Shown: one piece after another, positions 1 to 8,701 of the stretch
Layout: each line of letters begins with the position of its first letter
Position numbering within the stretch: position 1 is the first letter of the stretch
From: CAVQBJ01 sp963819075
Lineage (GTDB): Bacteria > Actinomycetota > Thermoleophilia > Solirubrobacterales > Solirubrobacteraceae
Direction: 5' to 3'
NCBI GenBank assembly: GCA_963819075.1
Contig: CAWFUP010000003.1
Coordinates: 186,001 to 250,000, forward strand
DNA length: 64,000 bases
Translations under genes and position numbers: made by a program
Notes under the pieces: model-generated
Databases searched by the model: none
What the model was told of the DNA's origin: nothing
Seen by the model: only the letters and a program-made list of their open reading frames with translations

Positions 1-942
1 CACACCGCCGAGGGCAAGCTGCAAGTCGAGCTGGCCCAGCTCGAGTACAACCTCGCGCGCATGCGCGGGCTGTGGACGCACCTCGAGCGCCTCGGGGGCG
101 GGATCGGCACCCGCGGTCCCGGCGAGACGCAGATCGAGACCGATCGTCGCCTCGCGCGCGATCGCATCGCCGCGCTGCGCCGCCGGCTGACGCAGGTGCG
201 CTCCTCACGTGACGTCATGCGCGCCGAGCGCGAGCGGGCCGCGCTACCGGAGATTGCCCTCGCGGGCTACACGAACGCCGGCAAGTCGACGCTCCTGAAC
301 CGGCTCACGGGATCGGACGTCGGCGTCCGCGACCGCCTGTTCCACACCCTCGACCCGACGACGCGCACGCTGCGCCTGGCCGGGCGTGCCTACCTGCTGA
401 CCGACACGGTCGGCTTCATCCGCAAGCTTCCTCACCAGCTCGTGGACGCGTTCGGGGCGACGCTCGAGGAGACGCGCCGCGCGGACCTCATCCTGCACGT
501 CATCGACGCCTCGGCACCGGCCGAGGACGTCGAGGAGATGCGCCGTGCCGTACACGAGGTGCTCGACGAGATCGGGGCGGGCGAGAATCCGCGGTTGCTC
601 GTCGGGAACAAGGTCGACCTGCTCGACGACGATCAGCGTCGTGAGTTCCTGCTGCGCCATCCTGGCGCGGTGCTGGTGAGCGCCGAGACGGGCGAGGGCC
701 TGGAAGCGCTCGGCGACCGGGTCGAGGAGGCCTTCCGGGCCACGCTGCAGCCGATCGAGCTGCTCGTGCCCTACCCCGAGGGCGGGAGACTGGCGGAGCT
801 GCACGACCTCGCCGGCGACCTCGATCGCGAGGACACCCCCGAGGGGGTGCGCGTGCACGCCCTCGTGCCCGCGCGCGTCGCCGAGCGCTACGCCCGGTTC
901 ACGGTGCCCAATGGCACCGCGGGCAGTGGTGCCGCGCGCTGA
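1..942 (+). CDS. hflX: GTPase HflX, 5'-truncated by window edge
   Basis: Ribosome-associated GTPase of the HflX family, which binds the large subunit and helps rescue stalled or split ribosomes. The frame is open from base 1, so the start lies outside the window; 313 residues are visible. The HflX signature GGGIGTRGPGETQIETDRR comes just before the G domain. Walker A GYTNAGKST lies at nt 265-291, followed by G3 DTVGF, G4 NKVD and G5 SAETGEG, and a short C-terminal domain. Family identity is seen directly; the ribosome role is known for the family. It ends 91 bp before the first large secreted-protein gene. Confidence 0.96.
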   Translation, partial: HTAEGKLQVELAQLEYNLARMRGLWTHLERLGGGIGTRGPGETQIETDRRLARDRIAALRRRLTQVRSSRDVMRAERERAALPEIALAGYTNAGKSTLLNRLTGSDVGVRDRLFHTLDPTTRTLRLAGRAYLLTDTVGFIRKLPHQLVDAFGATLEETRRADLILHVIDASAPAEDVEEMRRAVHEVLDEIGAGENPRLLVGNKVDLLDDDQRREFLLRHPGAVLVSAETGEGLEALGDRVEEAFRATLQPIELLVPYPEGGRLAELHDLAGDLDREDTPEGVRVHALVPARVAERYARFTVPNGTAGSGAAR

Positions 943-992
943 CGCCCGCGGGCGGGCGGGCGAACCGACGACTCGAAGGGCGCACGCAGAGG

Positions 993-1030
993 TACTCTTG
1001 GTCGCAGTCGGTGTTCGGAAAGGGAGGAAG
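993..1030 (+). promoter_or_regulatory. Promoter -10 and ribosome-binding site for first large secreted protein
   Basis: TACTCT at 993-998 fits the TANNNT -10 seen across this window, and AGGGAGGAAG at 1021-1030 is a strong Shine-Dalgarno just before the ATG at 1034. The second paralog has a comparable arrangement (TACTTA at 4340-4345, AAGGAGAGGG before 4384), so both copies appear to carry their own promoter. Promoter function is inferred. Confidence 0.5.
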
Positions 1031-1033
1031 CAG

Positions 1034-4000
1034 ATGCACGCGCCGACGCTACGACAACCGATCACGCAACTTTGGCGGGCCTGCGGCCGGCGCGCGGCCC
1101 CGGTGCTCTGTCTGACGGTGTCGATGCTCATGCTGGCGCTCGCACCGGCGGCCCAGGCAGCCGCATTCGGGGTGCAGAGCTTCACGGCCGGTGTGTTGGT
1201 CAAGAACACGGCCCAGTTCCCGGGGCAGGCAGCCTGCGATTTCGCAGACGCGAGCGCAAATCCGCCGACGGCGCAGAGCGAGTCGTTGTACGCAACCGTT
1301 GCCGGGTCGCACCCGTTCTGCGCGTTCACGGGCTTCACCGTCAACCAGACCTCCAGTGGGGCGCCGGTCGGGACAGTGAAGGACGTGCGCGTTGACCTGC
1401 CGCCCGGATTGATACCGAATCCCCAGGCCACGGCGCACAAGTGCTCCAACATCACATCGTGTCCCGCCGACAGCCAGGTCGGAGCGGAGTCGCTCATCGT
1501 GTACGCCCTCGGCATCAAGACGTGCTTCGCCGACACCTGCCCGTCCGGCACGCTGAAGCTCGGCAAGGCCCTTCCGATCTACAACATGGCTCCGGCCGGC
1601 GGCGCGCTGGCTGACTTCGCGTTCGACGTGATCGGCAACCGCGTCGATGTCGTCGGCGGCGTTCGCGACGTCCCGAGCAACGGACAACCCGGCGACTACG
1701 GCGAGTACTTCACTATCAGCAACCTGCCGAACAAGCTGTTCGGCATACCGCTCCAGACGGTCTCGTCGACGCTGGTCTTCTTCGGCGACCCCTCGGCGCA
1801 GGACGGCGGCGCCTCGGGGACCCCGTTCCTCACCAATCCCTCGACCTGTGGCGGCCCGCAGACGACCGAGCTGGCCCTCGATTCATACGAGGCGCCGGGC
1901 CAGTTCCAGACGGCGTCCTTCGCGACCCCGGTCGGCGCCTCGAACTGTCCCAGCCTCACGTTCCCGACCGGGGCTCTTGCGCCCACGCTCACCGTCACGC
2001 CGACCGACGCAAGTGGCAACGCGGTGGCCAGTGTCCCGCGCGACACACCGGCGGGCGTGGCGATCGACCTCAAGGTGCCACAGGACAACACCTTCTCCAA
2101 CCCGGACGGGAGTCCACGCCAGGGCACGCCGCAGGTGCGGAACGTGTCGGTCACCCTGCCGCCGGGGTTCACGATCAACCCCGGTGCCGCGGCCGGGCTG
2201 CAGACCTGCACCGACGCCGCGTTCGGTCAGGGCACGACCACCCCCGCCTGCCCCGGCGTCGCTCCGGTGGGCACGGTCTCGATCACGTCGCCCCCGCTCG
2301 CGGCACCGCTGACCGGCAACGTGTACCTCCGCACACCCGACAAGAACGACTCCGACCCGTTTCGCCTCTTCGTCGACGCCGAGGCCCCAGGGCTGACGAT
2401 CCGCCTCGTGGGATCGATCCACCCCGACCCGAGCACCGGTCAGCTGACGGCCACGTTCACCGGCAACCCGCAGGTGCCGTTCAGCGATCTCACCCTGCAG
2501 TTCGACGGCGGCTCCGGCGCGGTCATCGCGAGCCCGCTCGCCTGCGGCAAGGCGGGGGCCTCGGCCACGCTCACGCCCTGGTCGGGTGCGGCGCCGGCGT
2601 CGGCGGCCGGCTCGGCGACCGTCGACGCCGACGGAAAGGGGGGCGCTTGCCCCTCGCCGCCGCCGTTCGCGCCGAGCGTGAGCACCTCGCTCAGCACGCT
2701 CGCCGGCGGCGCGAGCACCGCGCTCACCCTGGGCGTGTCGCGCTCAGACGGACAGCAATACCTGTCGGGCGTCAATGCCCAGCTCCCGCCCGGACTGCTC
2801 GGTTTGCTCGCCTCGGTGACGCCGTGCTCCGACTCCGACGCGACCGCGGGCACCTGCCCGCCGTGGAGCGCGATCGGCACGACGACGGTGAGCGCGGGCG
2901 CCGGGCCGCAGGCATTGACGCTGTCCGGACCGGTGTACCTCATGGGCCCGTACGGCGGCGCCCCGTTCGGACTGTCGATCGCCGTGCCCGCCGTGGCCGG
3001 TCCCTACGACCTCGGCACGGTCGTCGTGCGGGCGGGGATCTCGGTGTCGCCGACCGATGCGCACATCGCGATCGTCGCCACGCTGCCTCAGATCGCGGGG
3101 GGCATCCCGCTGCGGGTGAAGTCGGTGAGCATTGCGGTCAACCGCCCGGGTTTCCTGTTCAACCCGACCAGCTGCGCCGCGCTGCCGTTCGGGGGGTCGG
3201 TGGGCGGGAGCGTGGGAGGGACCTATGCGATCGGCGGCACGCTCACAGCTACCGGTTGCGCGAACCTTCCGTTCGCTCCGGCGATCACCGCCTCGGCCAG
3301 CGCGTCGACCTCCGCGAGCAACGGCGCCGGCCTGAGCGTGACGGTCACGCAGCCAGGCGGCGGCGCGAACCTCCGCTCGGTGGCCATCACCCTGCCCAAG
3401 CAGCTCGCCGCGCGGCTGACCGCCGTCCAGGACGCGTGCCCGGCGGCGACGTACGCGGCGAACCCGGTCGACTGTCCGCCCGCGTCGGTGGTGGGCTCGG
3501 GCAGCGCGACGACGCCCGTTCTCGGCTCTTCGTCTCCGTTGCTCGGGACCGTGTATCTCGTGTCCCAGGGCACGGCGGGGCTGCCGACGCTCGATGCGGT
3601 GCTCTCGGGCTCGGGGGTCGCGGTCGACCTGACCGGGACGATCGCGTTCACCGCCGCCGGGGCGACGACGTCGACGTTCGGGTCGATCCCCGACGTGCCG
3701 ATCTCGACATTCACGCTCGACCTGCCCGCGGGACCGCACTCGGCGCTGTCGGCCACGAGCACGCTGTGCCCGGGGCCGCTGTCGATGCCCGCCACGCTGG
3801 TGGGACAGAACGGGGCGCAGCGGAGCAGCGTGGTCGCGGTCACCGTGCTCGGCTGCTCCGGGGTGAAGGCGTCGACGACCACGCGCAGGCCGCTTGGCCT
3901 GCTCACGCACCGCTACGCGCGTGGTGTCCTCCAGGTCAAGCTGCGCGTGCTCGCGGCCGGGCGGGTCACCGCGAGCGGCGCCAACCTCAGGCAGACCGCG

Positions 4001-4174
4001 CGCACCATCAAGCGCGCCGGCGTCGTCACGCTCAACGTGCCGCTCAGCCGGTCCGGCCTCGCGGCGCTACGGCGTCATCATCGCTTGACGCTGCACGTGC
4101 GGTTCGGCTTCGTGCCCAAGAAGAAGGGGCCGACCACCGTCGTGCGCGCCACCTGGACGATCAAGGGCGCGTAG
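1034..4174 (+). CDS. Large exported repeat protein, copy 1
   Basis: Unrecognised function; an exported protein of 1046 residues. ATG 1034 is chosen because a strong ribosome-binding site sits directly upstream and it starts a classical signal peptide: Arg-rich n-region, hydrophobic core to about residue 37, cleavage near APAAQA (residue 42). Four divergent internal repeats begin near residues 118, 371, 580 and 783. Each opens with a LPPG or LPKQ strand, then a cysteine-containing CP..S.VG segment, and in repeats 2-4 a G.VYL strand. The last 100 residues form an Arg/Lys-rich beta-type domain ending WTIKGA. No C-terminal membrane anchor or sortase motif is visible, so it is probably secreted or loosely wall-bound. 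Full-length paralog of the next gene. Confidence 0.85.
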   Translation: MHAPTLRQPITQLWRACGRRAAPVLCLTVSMLMLALAPAAQAAAFGVQSFTAGVLVKNTAQFPGQAACDFADASANPPTAQSESLYATVAGSHPFCAFTGFTVNQTSSGAPVGTVKDVRVDLPPGLIPNPQATAHKCSNITSCPADSQVGAESLIVYALGIKTCFADTCPSGTLKLGKALPIYNMAPAGGALADFAFDVIGNRVDVVGGVRDVPSNGQPGDYGEYFTISNLPNKLFGIPLQTVSSTLVFFGDPSAQDGGASGTPFLTNPSTCGGPQTTELALDSYEAPGQFQTASFATPVGASNCPSLTFPTGALAPTLTVTPTDASGNAVASVPRDTPAGVAIDLKVPQDNTFSNPDGSPRQGTPQVRNVSVTLPPGFTINPGAAAGLQTCTDAAFGQGTTTPACPGVAPVGTVSITSPPLAAPLTGNVYLRTPDKNDSDPFRLFVDAEAPGLTIRLVGSIHPDPSTGQLTATFTGNPQVPFSDLTLQFDGGSGAVIASPLACGKAGASATLTPWSGAAPASAAGSATVDADGKGGACPSPPPFAPSVSTSLSTLAGGASTALTLGVSRSDGQQYLSGVNAQLPPGLLGLLASVTPCSDSDATAGTCPPWSAIGTTTVSAGAGPQALTLSGPVYLMGPYGGAPFGLSIAVPAVAGPYDLGTVVVRAGISVSPTDAHIAIVATLPQIAGGIPLRVKSVSIAVNRPGFLFNPTSCAALPFGGSVGGSVGGTYAIGGTLTATGCANLPFAPAITASASASTSASNGAGLSVTVTQPGGGANLRSVAITLPKQLAARLTAVQDACPAATYAANPVDCPPASVVGSGSATTPVLGSSSPLLGTVYLVSQGTAGLPTLDAVLSGSGVAVDLTGTIAFTAAGATTSTFGSIPDVPISTFTLDLPAGPHSALSATSTLCPGPLSMPATLVGQNGAQRSSVVAVTVLGCSGVKASTTTRRPLGLLTHRYARGVLQVKLRVLAAGRVTASGANLRQTARTIKRAGVVTLNVPLSRSGLAALRRHHRLTLHVRFGFVPKKKGPTTVVRATWTIKGA

Positions 4175-4194
4175 CGCAGTAGACGGCAGCTGTA

Positions 4195-4260
4195 CGCGGC
4201 GACGGCTGACGAGCGGTCGACGCCGCTGTCGGCGAGAGCACTACGACCGCCTGGCGACGC
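4195..4260 (+). repeat. 3'-flank repeat of the duplication, resembling the end of mazG
   Basis: This non-coding flank of copy 1 matches the flank of copy 2 (about 7557-7620): both carry GGCGACGGCTG, then AGCGGTCG, CGCCGCTG, CGGCGAG and later CCTGGCG in the same order. In copy 2 this DNA encodes the last codons of mazG on the minus strand. The copy here therefore looks like a mazG 3' remnant left when the secreted-protein gene was tandemly duplicated. The match is seen by eye; the history is inferred. Confidence 0.55.
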
Positions 4261-4323
4261 CCAACGGCGCCGCGCGCTGACCGCTGCCTATCCCTCCGGC
4301 GAGCGGGTAACTGCGACTAAGCG

Positions 4324-4335
4324 CCCCACGTGGGG
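4324..4335. promoter_or_regulatory. Perfect 12-bp palindrome before copy 2
   Basis: CCCCACGTGGGG lies directly upstream of the presumed -10 (TACTTA at 4340-4345) of the second large secreted-protein gene, in the -20 to -30 zone. The matching position before copy 1 lacks it. It could be an operator used for only one copy; no regulator can be named. Confidence 0.35.
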
Positions 4336-4383
4336 GGAATACTTATGGGTGGGGTCGCATCGCGGGACAAGGAGAGGGAGCGG

Positions 4384-7300
4384 ATGCGCATACGGACGGA
4401 ACCTCGCAGGGCCACCACGGATGGCCCGCCCACAGGCGGCCGGCGCGTGGCGCCGGCGCTTTGTCTGGCCCTTGCGGTGCTGGTGCTCGCACTCGCGGCC
4501 CCTGCTGCGCAAGCCGCCTTCGGCGTACAGAGCTTCACCGCCGGCGTGGTGCTGCAGAACACCACGCAATTCCCAGGACAGGCCGCCTGCGACGTCCAGG
4601 ATGCCAGCGCCAATCCGCCCACCGCCCAAAGCGAGGCCCTCTACGCCACCCAGGCCGGCTCGCACCCCTACTGCGGCTTCACGTCGTTCACGATGAACAA
4701 CTCAAGCGGCAATCCGGGAGGCACGTTGGCCGATGTGCGTGTGGATCTACCGCCCGGACTGGTGCCCGACCCACAGGCCACCCCACAATGCCCTCAGGCC
4801 AGCTTTGGTAGCTGCGCCGCCGATACCCAGGTCGGCACCGAGTCCCTGGTCGCCTACGTGCCCAGCCTCGGCATCCAGGGCTGCTACGCCGCCTCGTGTC
4901 CATCCGGCACGACCCAACTCGGCGGGGCTCTGCCCATCTACAACATGGCCCCGGCCTCCGGCCAGTTGGCAGACTTCGCCTTCACCGCCGGCGGCTCACG
5001 CGTCGACGTGATCGGTGGAGTGCGCGACGCGCCCTCAAATGGCCAGCCGGGAGACTTCGGGGAGTACTTCACGATCACCGGCCTGCCTCAACAGGCGACC
5101 TTCAGCATCATCCCCGGTGTCCCGCTCACGGTGGGCATCCAGACCGTGACCTCGACGCTGGTCTTCTTCGGCGACCCCGAGGCTCAGGACGGTGGCGCCT
5201 CGGGCACGGCGTTCCTCACCGATCCCTCGACCTGCATCGGGCCGCAGACGACGTTCCTCTCGGTGGACTCCTACGAGGCCCGCGGCAGCTTCCAACACAC
5301 GAGCTTCACGACCCCCGTTGGCGCTTCGGGTTGTAGCAATCTTGTCTTCCCGGCGGGCGCCTCGGCCCCCTCGATCACGCTGACCCCGGTCGGGACCAGC
5401 AGCTTCGCGCGTGACACCCCAGCCGGCCTGACCGTCGACCTCAAGGTGCCCCAGCAGGACGCCTACGCCGCCCCGCTGGACACCCCGCAGGTGCAGAACG
5501 TCTCGGTGACGCTGCCTCCCGGCTTCACGATCAACCCGGCGGCGGCCGGCTCCCTGCAGGCGTGCAGCGACGCCGAGTTCCCGCTCCAGGCGCATGCCGC
5601 CATCGGCTGCCCGAAGGCTTCGGCGGTCGGCAACGTCGCCATCCACACGCCGCTGCTCGCCGGCTCGGCGCCGCAGCTGACCGGCTCGGTGTACGTCGGC
5701 TCGCAGCCGCCGACCGGCAGCCCGTTCCGGCTGTTCCTCGACGCGAGCGGCGACAACATCGACATCAGGCTGACGGGGACGATCACCGCCGATCCGAGCA
5801 CCGGCCAGCTCACCACCACGTTCGACAACACCCCGCAGGTTCCATTCGACGACCTCGTGCTGACGCTCAATGGCGGCTCGGGCGCCGTCCTGGCCAGCCC
5901 ACTGTCCTGCGGCCGCGGCACGACGACGAGCGCCGTCACGCCGTGGTCGGGGACGCCGGCGGCCACCCCGACGGCGTCGACCACCGTGGACAACAACGGC
6001 AGCGGGAGTGCCTGTCCGGCCACGACATTCGCACCGAGCGCCTCCGCGCAGGACGCCACGACGGCGGCGGGCGCCTACACGGACTTGACCCTCTCGGTCT
6101 CGCGCGCCGACGGCACGCAGTACCTCTCGAAGGTGCAGGTGAGCCTGCCACCAGGGCTCCTCGGCATGATCTCGTCGGTGCAGCAGCCCTGCGATGCCGC
6201 CCACGCGGCGGCCGGAAGCTGTCCCGCGAGCTCGCAGATCGGGACGGTCACCGTCGGCGCGGGCGCCGGGCCGACGCCGGTGTCGCTGTCCGGACCGGTG
6301 TATCTAACCGGCGGCTACGCGGGTTCGCCGTACGGCCTCTCGATCGTCGTGCCCGCGGTGGCCGGCCCCTACAACCTCGGGACCTCCGTCGTGCGGGCCG
6401 CCATTGCCGTTGACCCCCACGACGCGCACCTGACGATCACGAGCGATCCGCTGCCGACGATCCTGCAGGGCGTCCCCTTGCGGATCAAGACCGTCAGCAT
6501 CTCCATCAACCGGCCGTCGTTCCTGTTCAACCCGACCAGCTGCGGCCCGCTCAGTGGCGGCGGCCTGCTGACCGCGGTCGATGGGTCGGCGTCCAACCAG
6601 ACGATCCCGCTCCCGCTCACCGGCTGCGGTTCGCTGCCCTTCGCGCCCATCGTGACCGCCACCACGAGCGGGTCGACATCGGGGAGCAGCGGTGCAAGCC
6701 TCGTCGTCGTCGTGCACCAGCCGACCGGCGGGGCCAACCTGCGCTCGGTCGCCGTGACGCTCCCCAAGCAGCTGTCGGCGCGTCTCACCACGGTGCAAGA
6801 GGCGTGCCCGGCGGCCACGTACACGGCCAACCCGGCCGGCTGCCCGGCGGCATCGCTCGTCGGCGAGGGCGCGGCGTTCACCCCGGTGCTCGCCGGCGGT
6901 CTGGTCGGGCAGGTGTACCTCGTATCGCAGGGCAAGTCGGGCCTGCCGACGCTCAACCTCGTCCTGTCCGGAGGCGGCGTATCCGTCGACCTGACCGGGA
7001 CGATCGCGTTCTCGGCCACCGGGGCGACGACGTCGACGTTCGGCGCCATCCCCGACGTGCCGATCTCGACGTTCATCCTCGATCTGCCCGAGGGCCCGCA
7101 TTCCGCGCTTACGGCGACGGCGAGCGTGTGCCCCGGGCCGCTGCTGATGCCCACGCAGCTCGTCGGGCAGAACGGCGCCCAACGGAGCAGCACGACCGCG
7201 GTGAGCGTGCAAGGGTGCTCCGGCGTGAAGGGGGCGCGCGCGAAGCGCAAGAAGGTCCTCGCCCTGCTGTCACGTCGCTACGCCGGCGGCGCGTTGCACC

Positions 7301-7539
7301 TCAGGCTGCGCGTCGCCGCAGCGGGACGCGTCAGCGCGACCGGGCCGGATCTGCGCTCGACGTTCCGCACGCTCCGGCGGGCTGGCGTGATCATGCTCGC
7401 CGTGCCCCTCAACCGCGCAGGCCTCGCGGCACTGCGCGATCGGCACCGCCTGAAGCTGCGCCTGCGGCTTGCCTTCGTGCATGTCAAGCCCAAGCCGCGC
7501 GTGAGCGCCGTCGTCCGCGCGACCTGGACGATTCGCTAG
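4384..7539 (+). CDS. Large exported repeat protein, copy 2
   Basis: Full-length paralog of the gene at 1034-4174 (1051 residues). ATG 4384 has a good ribosome-binding site (AAGGAGAGGG) and begins a signal peptide with cleavage near PAAQA. The first mature residues FGVQSFTAGV are almost identical in the two proteins. The four internal repeats start near residues 118, 373, 584 and 789, almost the same offsets as copy 1, with the same LPPG/LPKQ, Cys-Pro and G.VYL landmarks. The basic C-terminal domain ends VVRATWTIR. Both proteins have conserved paired cysteines, so disulfides outside the cell are likely. Function unknown; a secreted or surface-layer-like role is inference only. Confidence 0.85.
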   Translation: MRIRTEPRRATTDGPPTGGRRVAPALCLALAVLVLALAAPAAQAAFGVQSFTAGVVLQNTTQFPGQAACDVQDASANPPTAQSEALYATQAGSHPYCGFTSFTMNNSSGNPGGTLADVRVDLPPGLVPDPQATPQCPQASFGSCAADTQVGTESLVAYVPSLGIQGCYAASCPSGTTQLGGALPIYNMAPASGQLADFAFTAGGSRVDVIGGVRDAPSNGQPGDFGEYFTITGLPQQATFSIIPGVPLTVGIQTVTSTLVFFGDPEAQDGGASGTAFLTDPSTCIGPQTTFLSVDSYEARGSFQHTSFTTPVGASGCSNLVFPAGASAPSITLTPVGTSSFARDTPAGLTVDLKVPQQDAYAAPLDTPQVQNVSVTLPPGFTINPAAAGSLQACSDAEFPLQAHAAIGCPKASAVGNVAIHTPLLAGSAPQLTGSVYVGSQPPTGSPFRLFLDASGDNIDIRLTGTITADPSTGQLTTTFDNTPQVPFDDLVLTLNGGSGAVLASPLSCGRGTTTSAVTPWSGTPAATPTASTTVDNNGSGSACPATTFAPSASAQDATTAAGAYTDLTLSVSRADGTQYLSKVQVSLPPGLLGMISSVQQPCDAAHAAAGSCPASSQIGTVTVGAGAGPTPVSLSGPVYLTGGYAGSPYGLSIVVPAVAGPYNLGTSVVRAAIAVDPHDAHLTITSDPLPTILQGVPLRIKTVSISINRPSFLFNPTSCGPLSGGGLLTAVDGSASNQTIPLPLTGCGSLPFAPIVTATTSGSTSGSSGASLVVVVHQPTGGANLRSVAVTLPKQLSARLTTVQEACPAATYTANPAGCPAASLVGEGAAFTPVLAGGLVGQVYLVSQGKSGLPTLNLVLSGGGVSVDLTGTIAFSATGATTSTFGAIPDVPISTFILDLPEGPHSALTATASVCPGPLLMPTQLVGQNGAQRSSTTAVSVQGCSGVKGARAKRKKVLALLSRRYAGGALHLRLRVAAAGRVSATGPDLRSTFRTLRRAGVIMLAVPLNRAGLAALRDRHRLKLRLRLAFVHVKPKPRVSAVVRATWTIR

Positions 7540-7573
7540 CGCTGATGGGCCCCGGCGGACGGCGACGGCTGCG

Positions 7574-7900
7574 TCAGCGGTCGTCGCCGCTGCCGGCGAG
7601 GACGCCACGCTCCTGGCGGGAGCGAAGCTTGTCGAGGTTCATCTGGGCAACCTCGTCGAGATCGAGCTCGAGCTCCGTGGCCAGCTGCGCGAGGTACCAC
7701 AGCACGTCGCCGAGCTCCTTGGCCATCGCGGCGCGACGCTCGGGCAGCACCGAGCCGGCGTCGTCGCGGATCGATTTCTTGACGTGCTCGGCGACCTCGC
7801 CGGCCTCGCCGGCCAGGCCGAGCGCGGGGTAGGCGAGCCACGCGTCGCGCGGATAGGCTGCGGTGCGGCGCGAGAGCCGCTGGTAGTCCGAGAGCTCCAT
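7574..7900 (-). CDS. mazG: MazG-like nucleotide pyrophosphohydrolase
   Basis: Small all-alpha NTP pyrophosphohydrolase of 108 residues that would hydrolyse (d)NTPs to NMP and pyrophosphate, sanitising or adjusting nucleotide pools. The metal-binding pattern is visible: E32, E35 and E38 in GEAGEVAEHVKK, and E62/D65 in KELGDVLWYL. It has one MazG domain, unlike the two-domain E. coli protein, and resembles the short MazG-like/RS21-C6 group. It lies 63 bp downstream of gatD but has its own TACGAT element 6 nt before the ATG, so it may be transcribed separately. Its 3' end overlaps the duplicated flank of the large secreted-protein genes. Confidence 0.88.
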   Translation of the reverse strand: MELSDYQRLSRRTAAYPRDAWLAYPALGLAGEAGEVAEHVKKSIRDDAGSVLPERRAAMAKELGDVLWYLAQLATELELDLDEVAQMNLDKLRSRQERGVLAGSGDDR

Positions 7901-7906
7901 CGGCGA

Positions 7907-7912
7907 ATCGTA
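7907..7912 (-). promoter_or_regulatory. Leaderless-type -10 (TACGAT) for mazG
   Basis: TACGAT on the minus strand ends 6 nt before the mazG ATG at 7900, with no ribosome-binding site between. This suggests a transcript starting at or next to the start codon. Confidence 0.5.
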
Positions 7913-7963
7913 GGGCCAACGCCCGATGGGAGCGTTGCGACGGTGTCGGTCAACGAGCCGCCG

Positions 7964-8701
7964 CTACACACCGGCGGCTCGCCGAGCGCTCGCGTGGGCG
8001 GCATCCTCGAGCCGGTCGTCGAGCGCCTCGAGCTCGTCCAGCCCGAGCGCTTGGCCGATGAGCCAGTCGGCGAACCAGGCGTTCTTGGGGAGCAGCGGGC
8101 CGTGCAGGTAGGTGCCGATCACGCGACCCCGGCGTGCGCCTTCGTGGCCGCTGCGGCCGTCGTTGCCGTGGCCGTGCAGCACGCGCCCGAGCGGGCGCTC
8201 ACCCGCCCCGAGCTCGGTGCGCCCGCCGTGATTCTCGAAGCCGGCGAGCACGCGCGGACCGGCACCGTCGTCGAGATGCACCTCGATGGCCACGTTGCCG
8301 ATGAGGCGCGGCCCGTCGCCGCGCACGGTGCGCAGGTCGAGCAGACCAACTCCCGGGATGCGCTCGTCCCCGAGGTCATAGCTGCAACCGAGCAGCTGAT
8401 AGCCGCCACAGACGCCGAAGACCACGGCGCCCCGTGCCGCCGCCGCGTGCAGCGCCTCGCTCTTGTGACGCAGCAGGTCCTCCGCGCACAGTCGCTGGTC
8501 GCGGTCCTGCCCGCCCCCTATGTAGAACAGGTCGTGGGCGTCGGCGTCGAGGTCTTCGCCGAGCCCGCTCGGTGTGATCGTGCAGTCGAGCCCGCGCCAT
8601 TGACAGCGGCGCGCGAGCATGAGCAGGTTGCCGCGGTCGGCATAGATGCTCATGAGGTCGGGATAGAGCGCGCAGACGCGCAACGTCGTCGACTCAGCCA
8701 C
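7964..8701 (-). CDS. gatD: Lipid II isoglutaminyl synthase, glutaminase subunit GatD
   Basis: Class I glutamine amidotransferase of the CobB/CobQ-like type. With MurT it amidates the alpha-carboxyl of D-Glu in lipid II, giving D-isoglutamine peptidoglycan. 245 residues, the usual size. The nucleophile is C98 in GVCGGYQLLG and the catalytic His is H200 in GTYLHGP. The GTG start at 8701 overlaps the upstream methyltransferase stop by 8 bp, so translation is probably coupled. In most Gram-positive genomes gatD directly follows murT; here a methyltransferase gene sits between them. Confidence 0.93.
   Translation of the reverse strand: MAESTTLRVCALYPDLMSIYADRGNLLMLARRCQWRGLDCTITPSGLGEDLDADAHDLFYIGGGQDRDQRLCAEDLLRHKSEALHAAAARGAVVFGVCGGYQLLGCSYDLGDERIPGVGLLDLRTVRGDGPRLIGNVAIEVHLDDGAGPRVLAGFENHGGRTELGAGERPLGRVLHGHGNDGRSGHEGARRGRVIGTYLHGPLLPKNAWFADWLIGQALGLDELEALDDRLEDAAHASARRAAGV

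Noticed and set aside
943..954. CGCCCGCGGGCG palindrome after hflX as a terminator
   Set aside because: No loop and no T-run; palindromes of pure G/C are frequent in this composition.
2647..4182. Plus-strand frame of 511 codons inside the first large secreted-protein gene
   Set aside because: Arg-rich out-of-frame shadow of a real gene, with no start signals.
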